Positions 40,432 through 48,884 of a stretch of DNA of 57,408 nt are shown one piece after another (position 1 is the stretch's first letter; the number at the start of each line of letters is the position of its first letter). Made by a program: the position numbers and the translations under genes. Below the pieces are notes generated by a model. It was not told the DNA's origin and did not search any database. It worked only from the letters and a program-made list of their open reading frames with translations. The stretch is taken from positions 1 through 57,408 of the forward strand of contig CAJMLN010000008.1 in NCBI GenBank assembly GCA_905214315.1. The letters run 5' to 3'. Origin of the DNA: an uncultured bacterium (GTDB lineage: Bacteria > Bacillota > Clostridia > Christensenellales > QALW01).

Positions 40432-41229
40432 CTAAATAAGCATTTCTGTTTTCCGGTATTCCCGGGGTGTCTTTCCCATAACCTGCCGAAAAAGCCTCCG
40501 GAAATAAATAGAAGAGGAAAAACCATATTCCGCCGATATCTCTTCAATGCTTTTTTCCGGCTCAGATATCAGCGTATAAGCGGCATGTCGGATACATACC
40601 CTGTTTTTATACGCCATAGGCGAAATTCCCGTCTCGTTTCGGAAACAGGTATAAAAATAAGATTCGCTAAGGCAGCATCGTTCAGCAAGCTCCTTTACCG
40701 TGAACGATTTTCGGAAATTTTGTTCTATATAAGCAAGCGCCGGCTGAACCAATCCCGTTCCCTGCACCGGTTCACTTTTAAATTGTGAAAAGAACATATA
40801 GCACAGTTGGTAAAACCGGGTCATAAATAAGAATGCATCCGCGCCTTTTTCCTGTTGATGTGTATGCAAATACTGATATTCTGCCTTTAACAGCTCTGTA
40901 TCCTGCCCAGTTAGCTTCTGTACTTTGAATTTTTGATTCCGCAGAGGATCGTTTTGCCACGAAAAATTAAAATGCAGCGTATGAAATTTGATATTCGGAT
41001 TTCCAAACCACTCAGACCGGTATCGTGCATGTTTGGGAATAAAAATAATTTCGTTTTCCTCTAATTCCGTCATTTCTTCATTCTCTGTAAAACGAGCCCT
41101 GCCCTCAAGCATGAAGGCAATATTGTGGCAGGGTCTTGGCTGCAGCGAATAATCATTATAATGATACCGCTCCATTTGATAAATATTGGAACGAAAATCC
41201 TCCAGTCCCCGATGATCATACTCAGCCAT
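40432..41229 (-). CDS. AraC-family transcription regulator
   Basis: A 265-residue AraC/XylS regulator with an N-terminal cupin-like sensor domain (HNIAFMLEGRARFTENEEMT, IIFIPKHARYRSEW) and two C-terminal helix-turn-helices: FTVKELAERCCLSESYFYTCF and KSIEEISAEYGFSSSIYFRRLFRQVMGKTPREYR. It probably senses a sugar or organic acid. It is divergent from the SDR/dehydroquinase/oxidoreductase operon with overlapping promoters, so it likely controls that operon and itself. Confidence 0.93.
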   Translation of the reverse strand: MAEYDHRGLEDFRSNIYQMERYHYNDYSLQPRPCHNIAFMLEGRARFTENEEMTELEENEIIFIPKHARYRSEWFGNPNIKFHTLHFNFSWQNDPLRNQKFKVQKLTGQDTELLKAEYQYLHTHQQEKGADAFLFMTRFYQLCYMFFSQFKSEPVQGTGLVQPALAYIEQNFRKSFTVKELAERCCLSESYFYTCFRNETGISPMAYKNRVCIRHAAYTLISEPEKSIEEISAEYGFSSSIYFRRLFRQVMGKTPREYRKTEMLI

Positions 41230-41268
41230 AGTTTTTCTCCTTAAAATAGTATCGTTTTTATTTTTAAT

Positions 41269-41297
41269 AGTATAATCTATTGAAAAAAGCCTGTCAA
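41269..41297 (-). promoter_or_regulatory. AraC gene promoter, overlapping the opposing promoter
   Basis: On the minus strand TTGACA (41292-41297) and TATACT (41269-41274) have a 17-base spacer. The -35 box lies inside the spacer of the rightward promoter. Confidence 0.7.
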
Positions 41298-41308
41298 CCG
41301 GCTATACT
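41280..41308 (+). promoter_or_regulatory. SDR operon promoter, overlapping the AraC promoter
   Basis: TTGAAA (41280-41285) and TATACT (41303-41308) have a 17-base spacer. RNA polymerase cannot occupy both promoters at once. Confidence 0.7.
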
Positions 41309-41329
41309 GATGATTAGGGAGGGGTTAAA

Positions 41330-42082
41330 ATGGAATTTACAAACAAAACCTGTATAATTACCGGCGGTGCCTCCGGTATGGGATTTTTAGCCGGACAATG
41401 TTTTTCCGAAAACGGCGCAAACATTGTACTGGCAGATATTGACGAAGCCGCTCTTGAAAAAAAAGCCGAACAAATTTGCAAAAACGGTGGAAAATGTATA
41501 GGTACGATATGTGACGTACGAGATTATACGCAAGTACTGCATACCCGAGATGCCGCAGTAAAGGCCTTCGGTTCTGTAGATATTCTGTTAAATTGTGCCG
41601 GCGGCGCTTCCACGCGCGTACTGAACTGCCAACAGAAAGAATTTAAAGATATTCCCATTGAGATTTTTGACTGGGGGATTGATGTAAATTTTAAAGGCAC
41701 CTTTTATTTCTGCCATGCTGTCATGCAGCAAATGGCGAAACAGAAGAATGGCGTCATTCTCAATTTTGGTTCAATCACCGGCGAAGAGGGCTGTGAAAGG
41801 AATATCGATTATTCGGCCTGCAAAAGCGGCGTTATGTACGGTATGACCAAATCACTGGCCCTTTACGGCGCCAGATATAATGTGCGTGTTTGCTGCATTT
41901 CTCCCGGTCCCGTATTGACTCGGCCAGGCATGGCTGCTATGAAAACTCTGCTGGGACGCGCGGCGCAGCCGCAGGAAATTGTCGATCTGGCCCTCTACTT
42001 AGCCTCAGATAAAGCCGCGTTTATCACAGGAGAAAATATTCTAATCGACGGCGGACGTAATCTTCTGCGCAACAAGGAGTAA
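41330..42082 (+). CDS. Short-chain dehydrogenase/reductase
   Basis: A 250-residue classical SDR using NAD(P)+. The cofactor loop is CIITGGASGMGFLAG near residue 9, the structural NxAG is LLNCAGGAS near 92, and the catalytic Ser and YxxxK are in LNFGSITGEEGCERNIDYSACKSG near 145-165. An acidic residue (LADIDEAALEKKAEQ) after strand 2 suggests NAD preference. GGGAGGGG precedes the ATG. It is the first gene of the AraC-linked operon; given the downstream dehydroquinase, a hydroaromatic substrate such as quinate or shikimate is possible but unproven. Confidence 0.88.
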   Translation: MEFTNKTCIITGGASGMGFLAGQCFSENGANIVLADIDEAALEKKAEQICKNGGKCIGTICDVRDYTQVLHTRDAAVKAFGSVDILLNCAGGASTRVLNCQQKEFKDIPIEIFDWGIDVNFKGTFYFCHAVMQQMAKQKNGVILNFGSITGEEGCERNIDYSACKSGVMYGMTKSLALYGARYNVRVCCISPGPVLTRPGMAAMKTLLGRAAQPQEIVDLALYLASDKAAFITGENILIDGGRNLLRNKE

Positions 42083-42086
42083 GATA

Positions 42087-42875
42087 ATGAAACCTACGTT
42101 TTTAAACCGCGAAAAGCCGCTTTTAACAAATATGATTCAAGCAGAAACACCCGAAACATGTATTTCGATCGCAAGAGAAGCCATTTTTGATGGAGCTGAC
42201 GCATTCGGTCTTCAGCTTTGCCGGTTGAAGCCGGAATACCGAACAGAAAAAAATTATCAGGACATTTTTTCTTATATGGAAGACCGCCCGGTTTATCTGA
42301 CCAATTACCGCAGCGGCTTCAGCGAACACTGCAGCGATGAGGAACGCGCCGAAGAGCTGCTGCTTGCACTGAAAGCCGGCGGAACGCTTTGTGATATCAT
42401 GGGAGATTATTTTGATCCATCACCATTGGAACTGACAGAAAAGCCCCAAGCCATAGACCGGCAAAAGCAACTGATTGATCAGATCCATTCCCTTGGCGGT
42501 GAAGTGCTGATGTCCTCGCATACCTTGTGTTTCCTTCCGGCTGAGAAAGTCCTTAAAATCGCCAAAGCCCATGAAAACCGCGGTGCCGACATCATAAAAA
42601 TCGTAACCGCTTCTAACAGCGAGGAGGAGCTTTTGGAAAACCTAAAAATCTGTTCTCTGCTCAAACAGGAGCTCAGCGTACCGTATCTATTTTTATCGAT
42701 AGGGCCCTATTGTAAAATCCATCGGGTTATAGGTCCTATGCTGGGCTGCTGTATGTGGCTCTGCGTACAGCGCTATGATGCCCTAGCTACCAAAAATCAG
42801 CCTCTTCTGCGGTCTACGCGGGAGGTCGTTCATCATTTTGACTATAAACCGGACCGAGAAAGAGAAAATCTATGA
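42087..42875 (+). CDS. Type I 3-dehydroquinate dehydratase-like protein
   Basis: A 262-residue class I aldolase-fold protein. The Schiff-base lysine is in NRGADIIKIVTASNS near residue 171 and the catalytic His in EVLMSSHTLCFLPAEKV near 144, matching type I dehydroquinase (AroD). GGTLCDIMGDYFDPSPLEL is the acidic strand. The C-terminal loop differs from typical AroD: SAPGQ is replaced by TKNQP, although the Gln aligns. It may therefore be a catabolic or specialised variant. It begins 4 bases after the SDR gene and overlaps the next gene by 4. Confidence 0.75.
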   Translation: MKPTFLNREKPLLTNMIQAETPETCISIAREAIFDGADAFGLQLCRLKPEYRTEKNYQDIFSYMEDRPVYLTNYRSGFSEHCSDEERAEELLLALKAGGTLCDIMGDYFDPSPLELTEKPQAIDRQKQLIDQIHSLGGEVLMSSHTLCFLPAEKVLKIAKAHENRGADIIKIVTASNSEEELLENLKICSLLKQELSVPYLFLSIGPYCKIHRVIGPMLGCCMWLCVQRYDALATKNQPLLRSTREVVHHFDYKPDRERENL

Positions 42876-43843
42876 AAGCTATTTTAGTAAACGAGCAAAG
42901 AGAACTGTTTTTTTCCCAAGTACCGCTTCCGCAGATCTCTCCTGCCCAGATATTAATCGAGACCCATTATGCGGCGCTAAACCGTGCGGACCTGATGCAG
43001 CGCGCCGGCGACTATCCGCCGCCTGAAGGCGCCCCGGAATGGATGGGCCTGGAGGTTTCCGGCATTGTTTGCAAAATGGGCGATGCGGCAAAGGAAAACA
43101 GTGGACTGAATGTAGGTGACCGGGTTTGTGCTCTGCTTGGCGGAGGCGGATATGCAGAATACGCCGCGGTAGACTATCCTATGGTCATGAAAGTTCCGGA
43201 TTGTCTATCACTTGCGCAGGCTTCTGCCATACCCGAAGCGTACGCAACTGCACATCTGAACCTTTTTACAGAGGGGAAGCTGCAAAAAAATGAAACTGTG
43301 CTGGTACATGCCGGAGCAAGCGGCGTAGGCATTGCCGTGCAGCAGATTGCAAAAGCCTACGGCGCCAAGGTCTTTGCAACAGTTCGCAGCGATGAAAAAG
43401 CCCTAAAAATCAAAAAATTCGGTGCTGACAAAATCATCAACAGCAAAACTACCGATATGGCCGCTTTTTTTGAGCAGCATCCTATTGATCTGGTTATCGA
43501 CTGCATTGGCGGCAATTTGATGGGCCAGTGCTTTGAAAAGCTGAACCGGTATGGCCGCTGGATTATGATCGCCGCATTGGGCGGCGACCTTACGCAGATC
43601 AATTTAAAGGAAATATACAAAAAGGGGCTGCGTCTGATCGGAAGTACGCTGCGCAGCCGGCCAAATGAAATAAAGGCCCAAATTTTAAATTCCCTCCAGC
43701 GTGAAATCTTCCCCCACTTTGAAAACGGAAACATTCGTCCCGAAATTTTTCGAATCCTTGACTGGGAAAACACTGAGGAAGCGCACCGCCTGATGCGGGA
43801 AAATCAAAATATTGGTAAAATCGTTTTAAAAATAAAAATATAA
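42872..43843 (+). CDS. Zinc-independent NAD(P)H:quinone oxidoreductase (MDR family)
   Basis: A 323-residue medium-chain reductase of the QOR/PIG3 type. No catalytic or structural zinc cysteines are present. The substrate domain opening HYAALNRADLMQRAGDYPPP and the Rossmann loop VLVHAGASGVGIAVQQIAKAYGA with RSDEKALKIKKFGAD are typical; the Arg after the second strand fits NADPH. It ends the AraC-linked operon and reduces a quinone or enone; the substrate is unknown. Confidence 0.9.
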   Translation: MKAILVNEQRELFFSQVPLPQISPAQILIETHYAALNRADLMQRAGDYPPPEGAPEWMGLEVSGIVCKMGDAAKENSGLNVGDRVCALLGGGGYAEYAAVDYPMVMKVPDCLSLAQASAIPEAYATAHLNLFTEGKLQKNETVLVHAGASGVGIAVQQIAKAYGAKVFATVRSDEKALKIKKFGADKIINSKTTDMAAFFEQHPIDLVIDCIGGNLMGQCFEKLNRYGRWIMIAALGGDLTQINLKEIYKKGLRLIGSTLRSRPNEIKAQILNSLQREIFPHFENGNIRPEIFRILDWENTEEAHRLMRENQNIGKIVLKIKI

Positions 43844-43857
43844 AATCTTTTGAAATA

Positions 43858-43892
43858 AAAAATTTCTCTGCTATAGGCAGAGAAATTTTTTA
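43858..43892 (+). terminator. Bidirectional terminator between the oxidoreductase and DUF4363 genes
   Basis: AAAAATTTCTCTGC (43858-43871) pairs perfectly with 43877-43890 around a 5-base loop, with A/T-rich flanks on both sides. Confidence 0.85.
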
Positions 43893-43907
43893 TCGGCATT
43901 TCCTAAC

Positions 43908-44255
43908 TTATAAAATATTATCCAAAGAAAAAGTATTCCGTTCCGCTATATGCTTAAACATCTCTGCCGCCAGCTTTTTGGATTCCATAAATTCATCATA
44001 ATCATAAAGAATCTCTACCTGCATAGACCAAAGATATTGGTTCAGCAGGTCAATTTCGCCGTGATCAATTACAAGTTCGGCAATCGAGCTGCGCTTTTCC
44101 CAAACCTCTGTTAAATTTTCAATATCCTCCTGCGTTTCACAGGTCTCCAGCTGAGCAAGCATATCATCGGTGAGCGTGCTGATATACAAATCAGAAAAAA
44201 CAGCACCGGCAGCCAAAATTACCGTAAGTGCCAGAATAATAATCAAGTTCCGCAT
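43908..44255 (-). CDS. DUF4363-family membrane-anchored protein
   Basis: A 115-residue protein with an N-terminal membrane helix (LIIILALTVILAAGAVFSDLY) and an acidic helical domain. It matches the DUF4363 family, which in Clostridia is almost always next to a DUF421/YetF gene, as here. It starts inside the end of that gene (13-base overlap), with AAAGGAGGAG before the ATG. The function is unknown; the pair is associated with spore formers. Confidence 0.8.
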   Translation of the reverse strand: MRNLIIILALTVILAAGAVFSDLYISTLTDDMLAQLETCETQEDIENLTEVWEKRSSIAELVIDHGEIDLLNQYLWSMQVEILYDYDEFMESKKLAAEMFKHIAERNTFSLDNIL

Positions 44256-44947
44256 GGCTCCTCCTTTATGACCGGATTTTTCCCCGCCCCGTGAATATAA
44301 AATTTTTCCTTATCATAGGTCAAAAGCAATATCTCCTTTTCGTTGGAAAAGCCAGCCTTCTGCATATTTTTCTTCAGCCACTGCTCGGATTTTTCAATAA
44401 AAACAAGATTTTCCTTTTGAACGGTTCCGTCCATGACCAATACAACCGGTGCCTCCTCCTGCGGCGGCGCAAACGAAAAGTCATCCGGTACAATGGGACG
44501 AAAAGCGCTTTTTTGAATAATACTGATCTCTCCGTTCGTTTCCAGAACCGCATAATAAACCTGTGCGACATCAAAAATATCTTTGGAACGCAACTGCTCC
44601 AGCAAATCATTGATCGTATAGCGCACCGCACGCAAAGAATCCTCTAAAATAACGCCGCGTTCAATCAGCATACGGGGTTTTCCGCATATCATTCGCCGCA
44701 TTTTTACAGATTTTAACGAAAGCAGTGAAAGCGCCACCCCCGCAATCAATAAAACATAAATAGGAATGATCCCCCATAAAAGTGGCGTATTGATATCCGA
44801 CATCGGAGTTGTCGCCAGATCAGCCGCAATCAGCGTAAGCGCAAACTCGTAAGGCTGCAGCTGGCCGATCTGCCTCTTGCCCATTAAACGCATCATAATG
44901 AGCAGTGCAACAAACAGGATAAGCGTACGCATAATTATATTTGCCAA
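44243..44947 (-). CDS. DUF421 / YetF-family membrane protein
   Basis: About 234 residues. Three N-terminal membrane helices (the first from ILFVALLIMMRLMGKRQIGQ, a family signature) are followed by the cytoplasmic YetF domain (KPRMLIERGVILEDSLRAVRYTINDLLEQLRSKDIFDV). A TTG at 44947 is taken as start because GAGGTG lies 7 bases before it; the first in-frame ATG (44932) has no such site. DUF421 proteins occur in spore membranes of bacilli. It is the first gene of an operon with DUF4363. Confidence 0.8.
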   Translation of the reverse strand: MANIIMRTLILFVALLIMMRLMGKRQIGQLQPYEFALTLIAADLATTPMSDINTPLLWGIIPIYVLLIAGVALSLLSLKSVKMRRMICGKPRMLIERGVILEDSLRAVRYTINDLLEQLRSKDIFDVAQVYYAVLETNGEISIIQKSAFRPIVPDDFSFAPPQEEAPVVLVMDGTVQKENLVFIEKSEQWLKKNMQKAGFSNEKEILLLTYDKEKFYIHGAGKNPVIKEEPCGT

Positions 44948-45089
44948 TTTCAAACACCTCGCTGTTGCAGTATTCCCCAATCTGCTGAAACGTAAACAGA
45001 AAATTAAAGAAAGGAAGATAAAATGATTGTATACAATTTCGGTGAAATATGATATGATACCCATAGAAAAGAATAGGAGGAGTCTGCCT

Positions 45090-45935
45090 GTGGATGAAAA
45101 ACTGAAAAGGGCGATTTTTTATATATTAACAAGGCTGACAGCCGTAATTGCCGTATTGGGTATTGTCATCGGATTCTTTTTTTCAAGCATGAAAACGTCA
45201 AACGTATATTTTCTGCTCAATGACGCACTCAAGGCCCGGCTGGATATTATTCTGCTGAACAGTGATATTGAGGATAATTCCCGTTTTTTTTCGTATAATT
45301 ACATGCAAAGTCAGGAATATGAACCGCTCAAGGAAAATTACAGCCTCTATATCATCAGCAATTACGGCCACAAGCTCAGCTACAGTAATCTGTTTGTATG
45401 GCCCTGGCAGCGCACGAAATCGGTAACAGTGTGCGAGGCGGTATTTGCTATCAACGGTGAGTTGGATACAACTAAAATCAGCAAAGCCGACGCCATGGCA
45501 CATGACGTTTATAATATTCCCGCCTGGAACGACAGTGTTTATAAAGTAAAACTCGTTTATGAAAACGGTGCCTGGCTGATCGATTCCATTACCAGAAAGG
45601 GTGACTATAACTATGAGCCGGTAAAGACCCATGATCTTACCCAGGAGCAAATTGATGCATTAAGAACACCGCAGCCGACCCCTACTATGGAACCTGTACC
45701 TACAGAGGTTGGTGCAACCGAGCCGCCTTTAAACCGCCCGGCAGTCATCAGTACCGCAATTGCCGGTACCACGGTAAATCTTCGGGAGGGTCCCGCAACA
45801 GCCTACAAAATATTAACCGAGCTGCGCGCTGGCGACAGGGTAACAGTAACGGACGAAACTGACGGCTGGTATTACGTTACCCTTGAAGACGGAACCAAAG
45901 GTTATATAAGCGGGTATTATATTTTATTTGAATGA
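45090..45935 (+). CDS. Membrane-anchored protein with C-terminal SH3 domain
   Basis: A 281-residue protein with an N-terminal membrane helix (FYILTRLTAVIAVLGIVIGFFF), an unassigned middle domain, a Pro/Thr-rich linker near 205-220 and a bacterial SH3 domain at the end (TTVNLREGPATAYKILTELRAG, then GWYYVTLEDGTKGYISGYYI). The start is a GTG 9 bases after AGGAGG; an upstream ATG frame lacks a site. SH3 domains of this type bind cell-wall peptides. It is followed 13 bases later by a VanW protein, and the two are probably co-transcribed as envelope proteins. Confidence 0.75.
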   Translation: MDEKLKRAIFYILTRLTAVIAVLGIVIGFFFSSMKTSNVYFLLNDALKARLDIILLNSDIEDNSRFFSYNYMQSQEYEPLKENYSLYIISNYGHKLSYSNLFVWPWQRTKSVTVCEAVFAINGELDTTKISKADAMAHDVYNIPAWNDSVYKVKLVYENGAWLIDSITRKGDYNYEPVKTHDLTQEQIDALRTPQPTPTMEPVPTEVGATEPPLNRPAVISTAIAGTTVNLREGPATAYKILTELRAGDRVTVTDETDGWYYVTLEDGTKGYISGYYILFE

Positions 45936-45948
45936 TAGGAAGTATTCG

Positions 45949-47448
45949 ATGAAGCATTTAAAAATTTTTGAAGGAGACAAAGGATTTTATCATCTGGTTA
46001 CACTGCTCATCTGCCTGGGTATTATCGTAGCTGTAAGTGTAGTGCTTCTGATCTGCTATATTACGCAGGCGGCTACCCAGGATAAGACCAATCAGCTTGT
46101 AGCCTCGGCCGATGCGTATAACGACATCTATTTTTCTGACCGGATCCTGAAGGGCGTAACAGTCTCCGGCTATGATATCGGCGGCATGACTAAAGCAGAG
46201 GCCAGAGATTATCTCGCCGGCTGTGTGGACTATGATATCAGTGTTTCCGAGCTTATTATGAAATACGGTGAAAAACGCTGGGTAATCGGCAGAGACAAGT
46301 TTTTACTGGCCGTTGACGTAGATTATGCCGTAGAACGCGCCTGGAAAATCGGACGCTTAGGCTCCACACAGGAGCGTACGGAAGCTCTGAATGCCCTCAA
46401 TAATGGCCAAACTATCGATATTTCCGCTACAGTGGTATCGGATCCTTCCTTCATTATGGCCGAGCTGGAGATGATCAAAGAAGAAATTGATATCAAAAAG
46501 AAAAACGCCACCGTCAGTTTTCACTATGATAACGGCCCTCAATATTCCTATACCGATGAGGTTGTAGGCAGCAGTTTGGATGTGGATAAGGCTTATGAAG
46601 AAATTTGCCAACTGATCCAGCAAAATCAAAAAACCATTGAATATGAACTGAAGCCGGATCCCGTACAACCTGAAATCCGCCGCAGCGATATTGAAAAAGA
46701 GTACCAGCTGGTGGCCAGCTACCGCACCTATATTTCCAGTACAAACAATGGCCGCAGAAAGAACATTACCATTGCGCTGGAATGCTTCAATGAACGGGTA
46801 TGGATGCCCGGAGAAACGCTTTCCTTTAACCAGTGGGTTGGAGAACGTACCGCCGAAAAGGGTTTTGCCGACGGCGTATATATCAATGACCAGCAGCTTT
46901 ATGATGAAACCATGGGCGGTGGTATCTGCCAGGTTTCCACAACGATCTATTACTGCTCGCTGCTGTGCGGAGCAAATATGGTAGGACGGAACGCCCCTAT
47001 TGAAATTACGGAGAGGCGGCCGCATTCCTGGCCTTCGGTTTACATTCCGGCCGGCCTTGATGCTACCGTCAGCTGGCCGCATACGGATCTCAAGCTTTAT
47101 AACAACAATCAAACCCCGTATTTTATACGCACCTATATGTCCGCTACTTATGTAAATGTTGAAATTTACGGTATGCCGCTGCCGAACGATGCCAAAGTAA
47201 CCATAGAAACCGAAACGATAGAAACGATACCGCCGGGAGAGCCGGAATACATTGAAGATACCAAAAATGAGCACAACCTTGCCCCAGGCCAGACAAAATT
47301 AGCACAGGAGGCACGCACTGGCTATTCGATTAATGTTTATCAAATCTGGAGTGAACCCGGTAAAGAGCCAATAAAAACGCTTTTAATGGTTTCAAAATAC
47401 AATCCAGTTCCAGCAAAATATTATATCGGTGTTGCTCCCACGGCATAG
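45949..47448 (+). CDS. VanW-family membrane protein
   Basis: A 499-residue protein: short basic cytoplasmic start, membrane helix near 15-40 (HLVTLLICLGIIVAVSVVLL), a region with PGDP-like beta repeats (YDIGGMTKAEARDYLAG, peptidoglycan-binding-4 type), and the VanW domain (RRKNITIALECFNERVWMPGETLSFNQWVGERT, MGGGICQVSTTIYYCSLLCGAN). VanW proteins are linked to the cell wall, but no enzymatic function is established, and no van resistance genes are nearby. AGGAAG lies 6 bases before the ATG. Confidence 0.85.
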   Translation: MKHLKIFEGDKGFYHLVTLLICLGIIVAVSVVLLICYITQAATQDKTNQLVASADAYNDIYFSDRILKGVTVSGYDIGGMTKAEARDYLAGCVDYDISVSELIMKYGEKRWVIGRDKFLLAVDVDYAVERAWKIGRLGSTQERTEALNALNNGQTIDISATVVSDPSFIMAELEMIKEEIDIKKKNATVSFHYDNGPQYSYTDEVVGSSLDVDKAYEEICQLIQQNQKTIEYELKPDPVQPEIRRSDIEKEYQLVASYRTYISSTNNGRRKNITIALECFNERVWMPGETLSFNQWVGERTAEKGFADGVYINDQQLYDETMGGGICQVSTTIYYCSLLCGANMVGRNAPIEITERRPHSWPSVYIPAGLDATVSWPHTDLKLYNNNQTPYFIRTYMSATYVNVEIYGMPLPNDAKVTIETETIETIPPGEPEYIEDTKNEHNLAPGQTKLAQEARTGYSINVYQIWSEPGKEPIKTLLMVSKYNPVPAKYYIGVAPTA

Positions 47449-47472
47449 AGACAGATTCTGCATAACTTTGTC

Positions 47473-47501
47473 TTTACAAAATAATTTTGATAAGGTATAA
47501 T
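47473..47501 (+). promoter_or_regulatory. Promoter of rhaA
   Basis: TTTACA (47473-47478) and TATAAT (47496-47501) are 17 bases apart, 34 bases before the ATG. Confidence 0.65.
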
Positions 47502-47535
47502 GACTATAATCTATAAATTACAGGAGAGTATAACG

Positions 47536-48789
47536 ATGAGCAATGTTTTAAAAAGCTATGAACTTGCAAAAGAGCGCTATGCGCAAACAGGCGTTGATAC
47601 CGATCAGGTAATCGAAAAGCTCGGCAAAGTAAAAATTTCCATGAACTGCTGGCAGGGCGACGATGTAAATGGGTTCCTTTTTCAGGATGTAGCGCTTTCC
47701 GGCGGAATTCAAACGACCGGAAATTATCCCGGAAAGGCCACAACCGCGGCGCAGTTAAAACAGGATATGGAAAAAGCTCTTTCCCTGATTCCCGGAAAGC
47801 ATAAGGTAAATCTTCATGCTATTTACGCGGATACCGACGAAAAGGTTGATTTAGACCAATTGGAGCCCAAGCACTTTGCTTCCTGGATAGAATGGGCCAA
47901 AAAGAACGGCCTGGGTCTTGATTTTAACCCCACCTGTTTCTCTCACCCGATGGCTGACAGCGGCTTCACCATTTCCAGTGCCGATCCCAAGGTTCGGGCC
48001 TTCTGGATCGAGCACTGCAAGCGCTGCCGCCGTATTGCCGATTATTTTGGCCGGGAGCTGGGCCAGAAATGCGTAACCAACTACTGGTTCCCCGATGGCT
48101 ACAAGGATATCCCGATTGACCGCGAAGCTCCCAGAAAACGTATGATGACCGCTTTGGATGAAGTATTTTCCGAAGAAATGGATCCGCAGTATAATCTGGA
48201 TGCTATTGAAAGCAAAGTATTCGGTATCGGCGCCGAAAGCTATACTGTAGGCAGCAACGAATTCTGTGTAGGCTATGCAACAAGCCGTAAAAAAGCCTGC
48301 TGTCTGGATGCGGGCCACTATCATCCCACAGAGGTAATCTCTGATAAAATCTCTTCCGTTCTGCTGTTTACCGACGAGCTGCTGCTGCACGTAAGCCGTC
48401 CGGTTCGCTGGGACAGCGACCATGTAGTCATTCTTGACGACGAACTGAACGCAATCGCCCAGAGCCTTGTCAGAACCAATTTACTGGACAGAACACATAT
48501 CGGCCTGGATTTCTTTGATGCCTCCATCAACCGTATTGCCTGCTGGGTAATCGGTATGAGAAATATGCAGAAAGCACTGCTGAAGGCCATGCTTGAGCCT
48601 ACAGAGGCCTTTAAAAAGTTGGAGCTTGACGGTGACTATACCAGCCGCCTTGCCCTGACAGAAGAGCAGAAAATGATGCCCTTCGGCGCTGTATGGGATT
48701 ATTTCTGCGAAAAAGCAGGCGTGCCCGTAGGGGATGCCTGGCTGAAGGAAGTAAAGCAGTACGAGAAGGATATTCTTTCCAAGAGATAA
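47536..48789 (+). CDS. rhaA: L-rhamnose isomerase
   Basis: A 417-residue metal-dependent isomerase converting L-rhamnose to L-rhamnulose. SMNCWQGDDVNGFLFQD near residue 35, GLDFNPTCFSHPMADSGFTISS near 125, CLDAGHYHPTEVISDKISSVL near 255 and DSDHVVILDDEL near 293 are RhaA signatures, with His, Asp and Glu metal ligands among them. CAGGAGAG precedes the ATG. No rhaB or rhaD gene is adjacent, so the rest of the pathway must lie elsewhere. It pairs functionally with the GH106-like enzyme. Confidence 0.95.
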   Translation: MSNVLKSYELAKERYAQTGVDTDQVIEKLGKVKISMNCWQGDDVNGFLFQDVALSGGIQTTGNYPGKATTAAQLKQDMEKALSLIPGKHKVNLHAIYADTDEKVDLDQLEPKHFASWIEWAKKNGLGLDFNPTCFSHPMADSGFTISSADPKVRAFWIEHCKRCRRIADYFGRELGQKCVTNYWFPDGYKDIPIDREAPRKRMMTALDEVFSEEMDPQYNLDAIESKVFGIGAESYTVGSNEFCVGYATSRKKACCLDAGHYHPTEVISDKISSVLLFTDELLLHVSRPVRWDSDHVVILDDELNAIAQSLVRTNLLDRTHIGLDFFDASINRIACWVIGMRNMQKALLKAMLEPTEAFKKLELDGDYTSRLALTEEQKMMPFGAVWDYFCEKAGVPVGDAWLKEVKQYEKDILSKR

Positions 48790-48804
48790 CTTTCCGATAA
48801 ATTT

Positions 48805-48836
48805 AACGCCCCAACATTTTCGGGGCGTTTTTTTAT
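48805..48836 (+). terminator. Terminator of rhaA
   Basis: ACGCCCC (48806-48812) pairs with GGGGCGT (48822-48828), followed by TTTTTTT. Confidence 0.9.
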
Positions 48837-48884
48837 AGTCTCATGGTTTATACAACAATCATATTTTCTTGTCTATTTACGGTA

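Noticed and set aside
40314..40547. N-terminal extension of the membrane protein upstream of recD2
   Set aside because: It would overlap the AraC gene and lie before a perfect promoter; the extension is not membrane-like.
46357..47274. Leftward frame of 305 codons
   Set aside because: Antisense shadow of the VanW gene; residues lack domain logic and no start signals exist.
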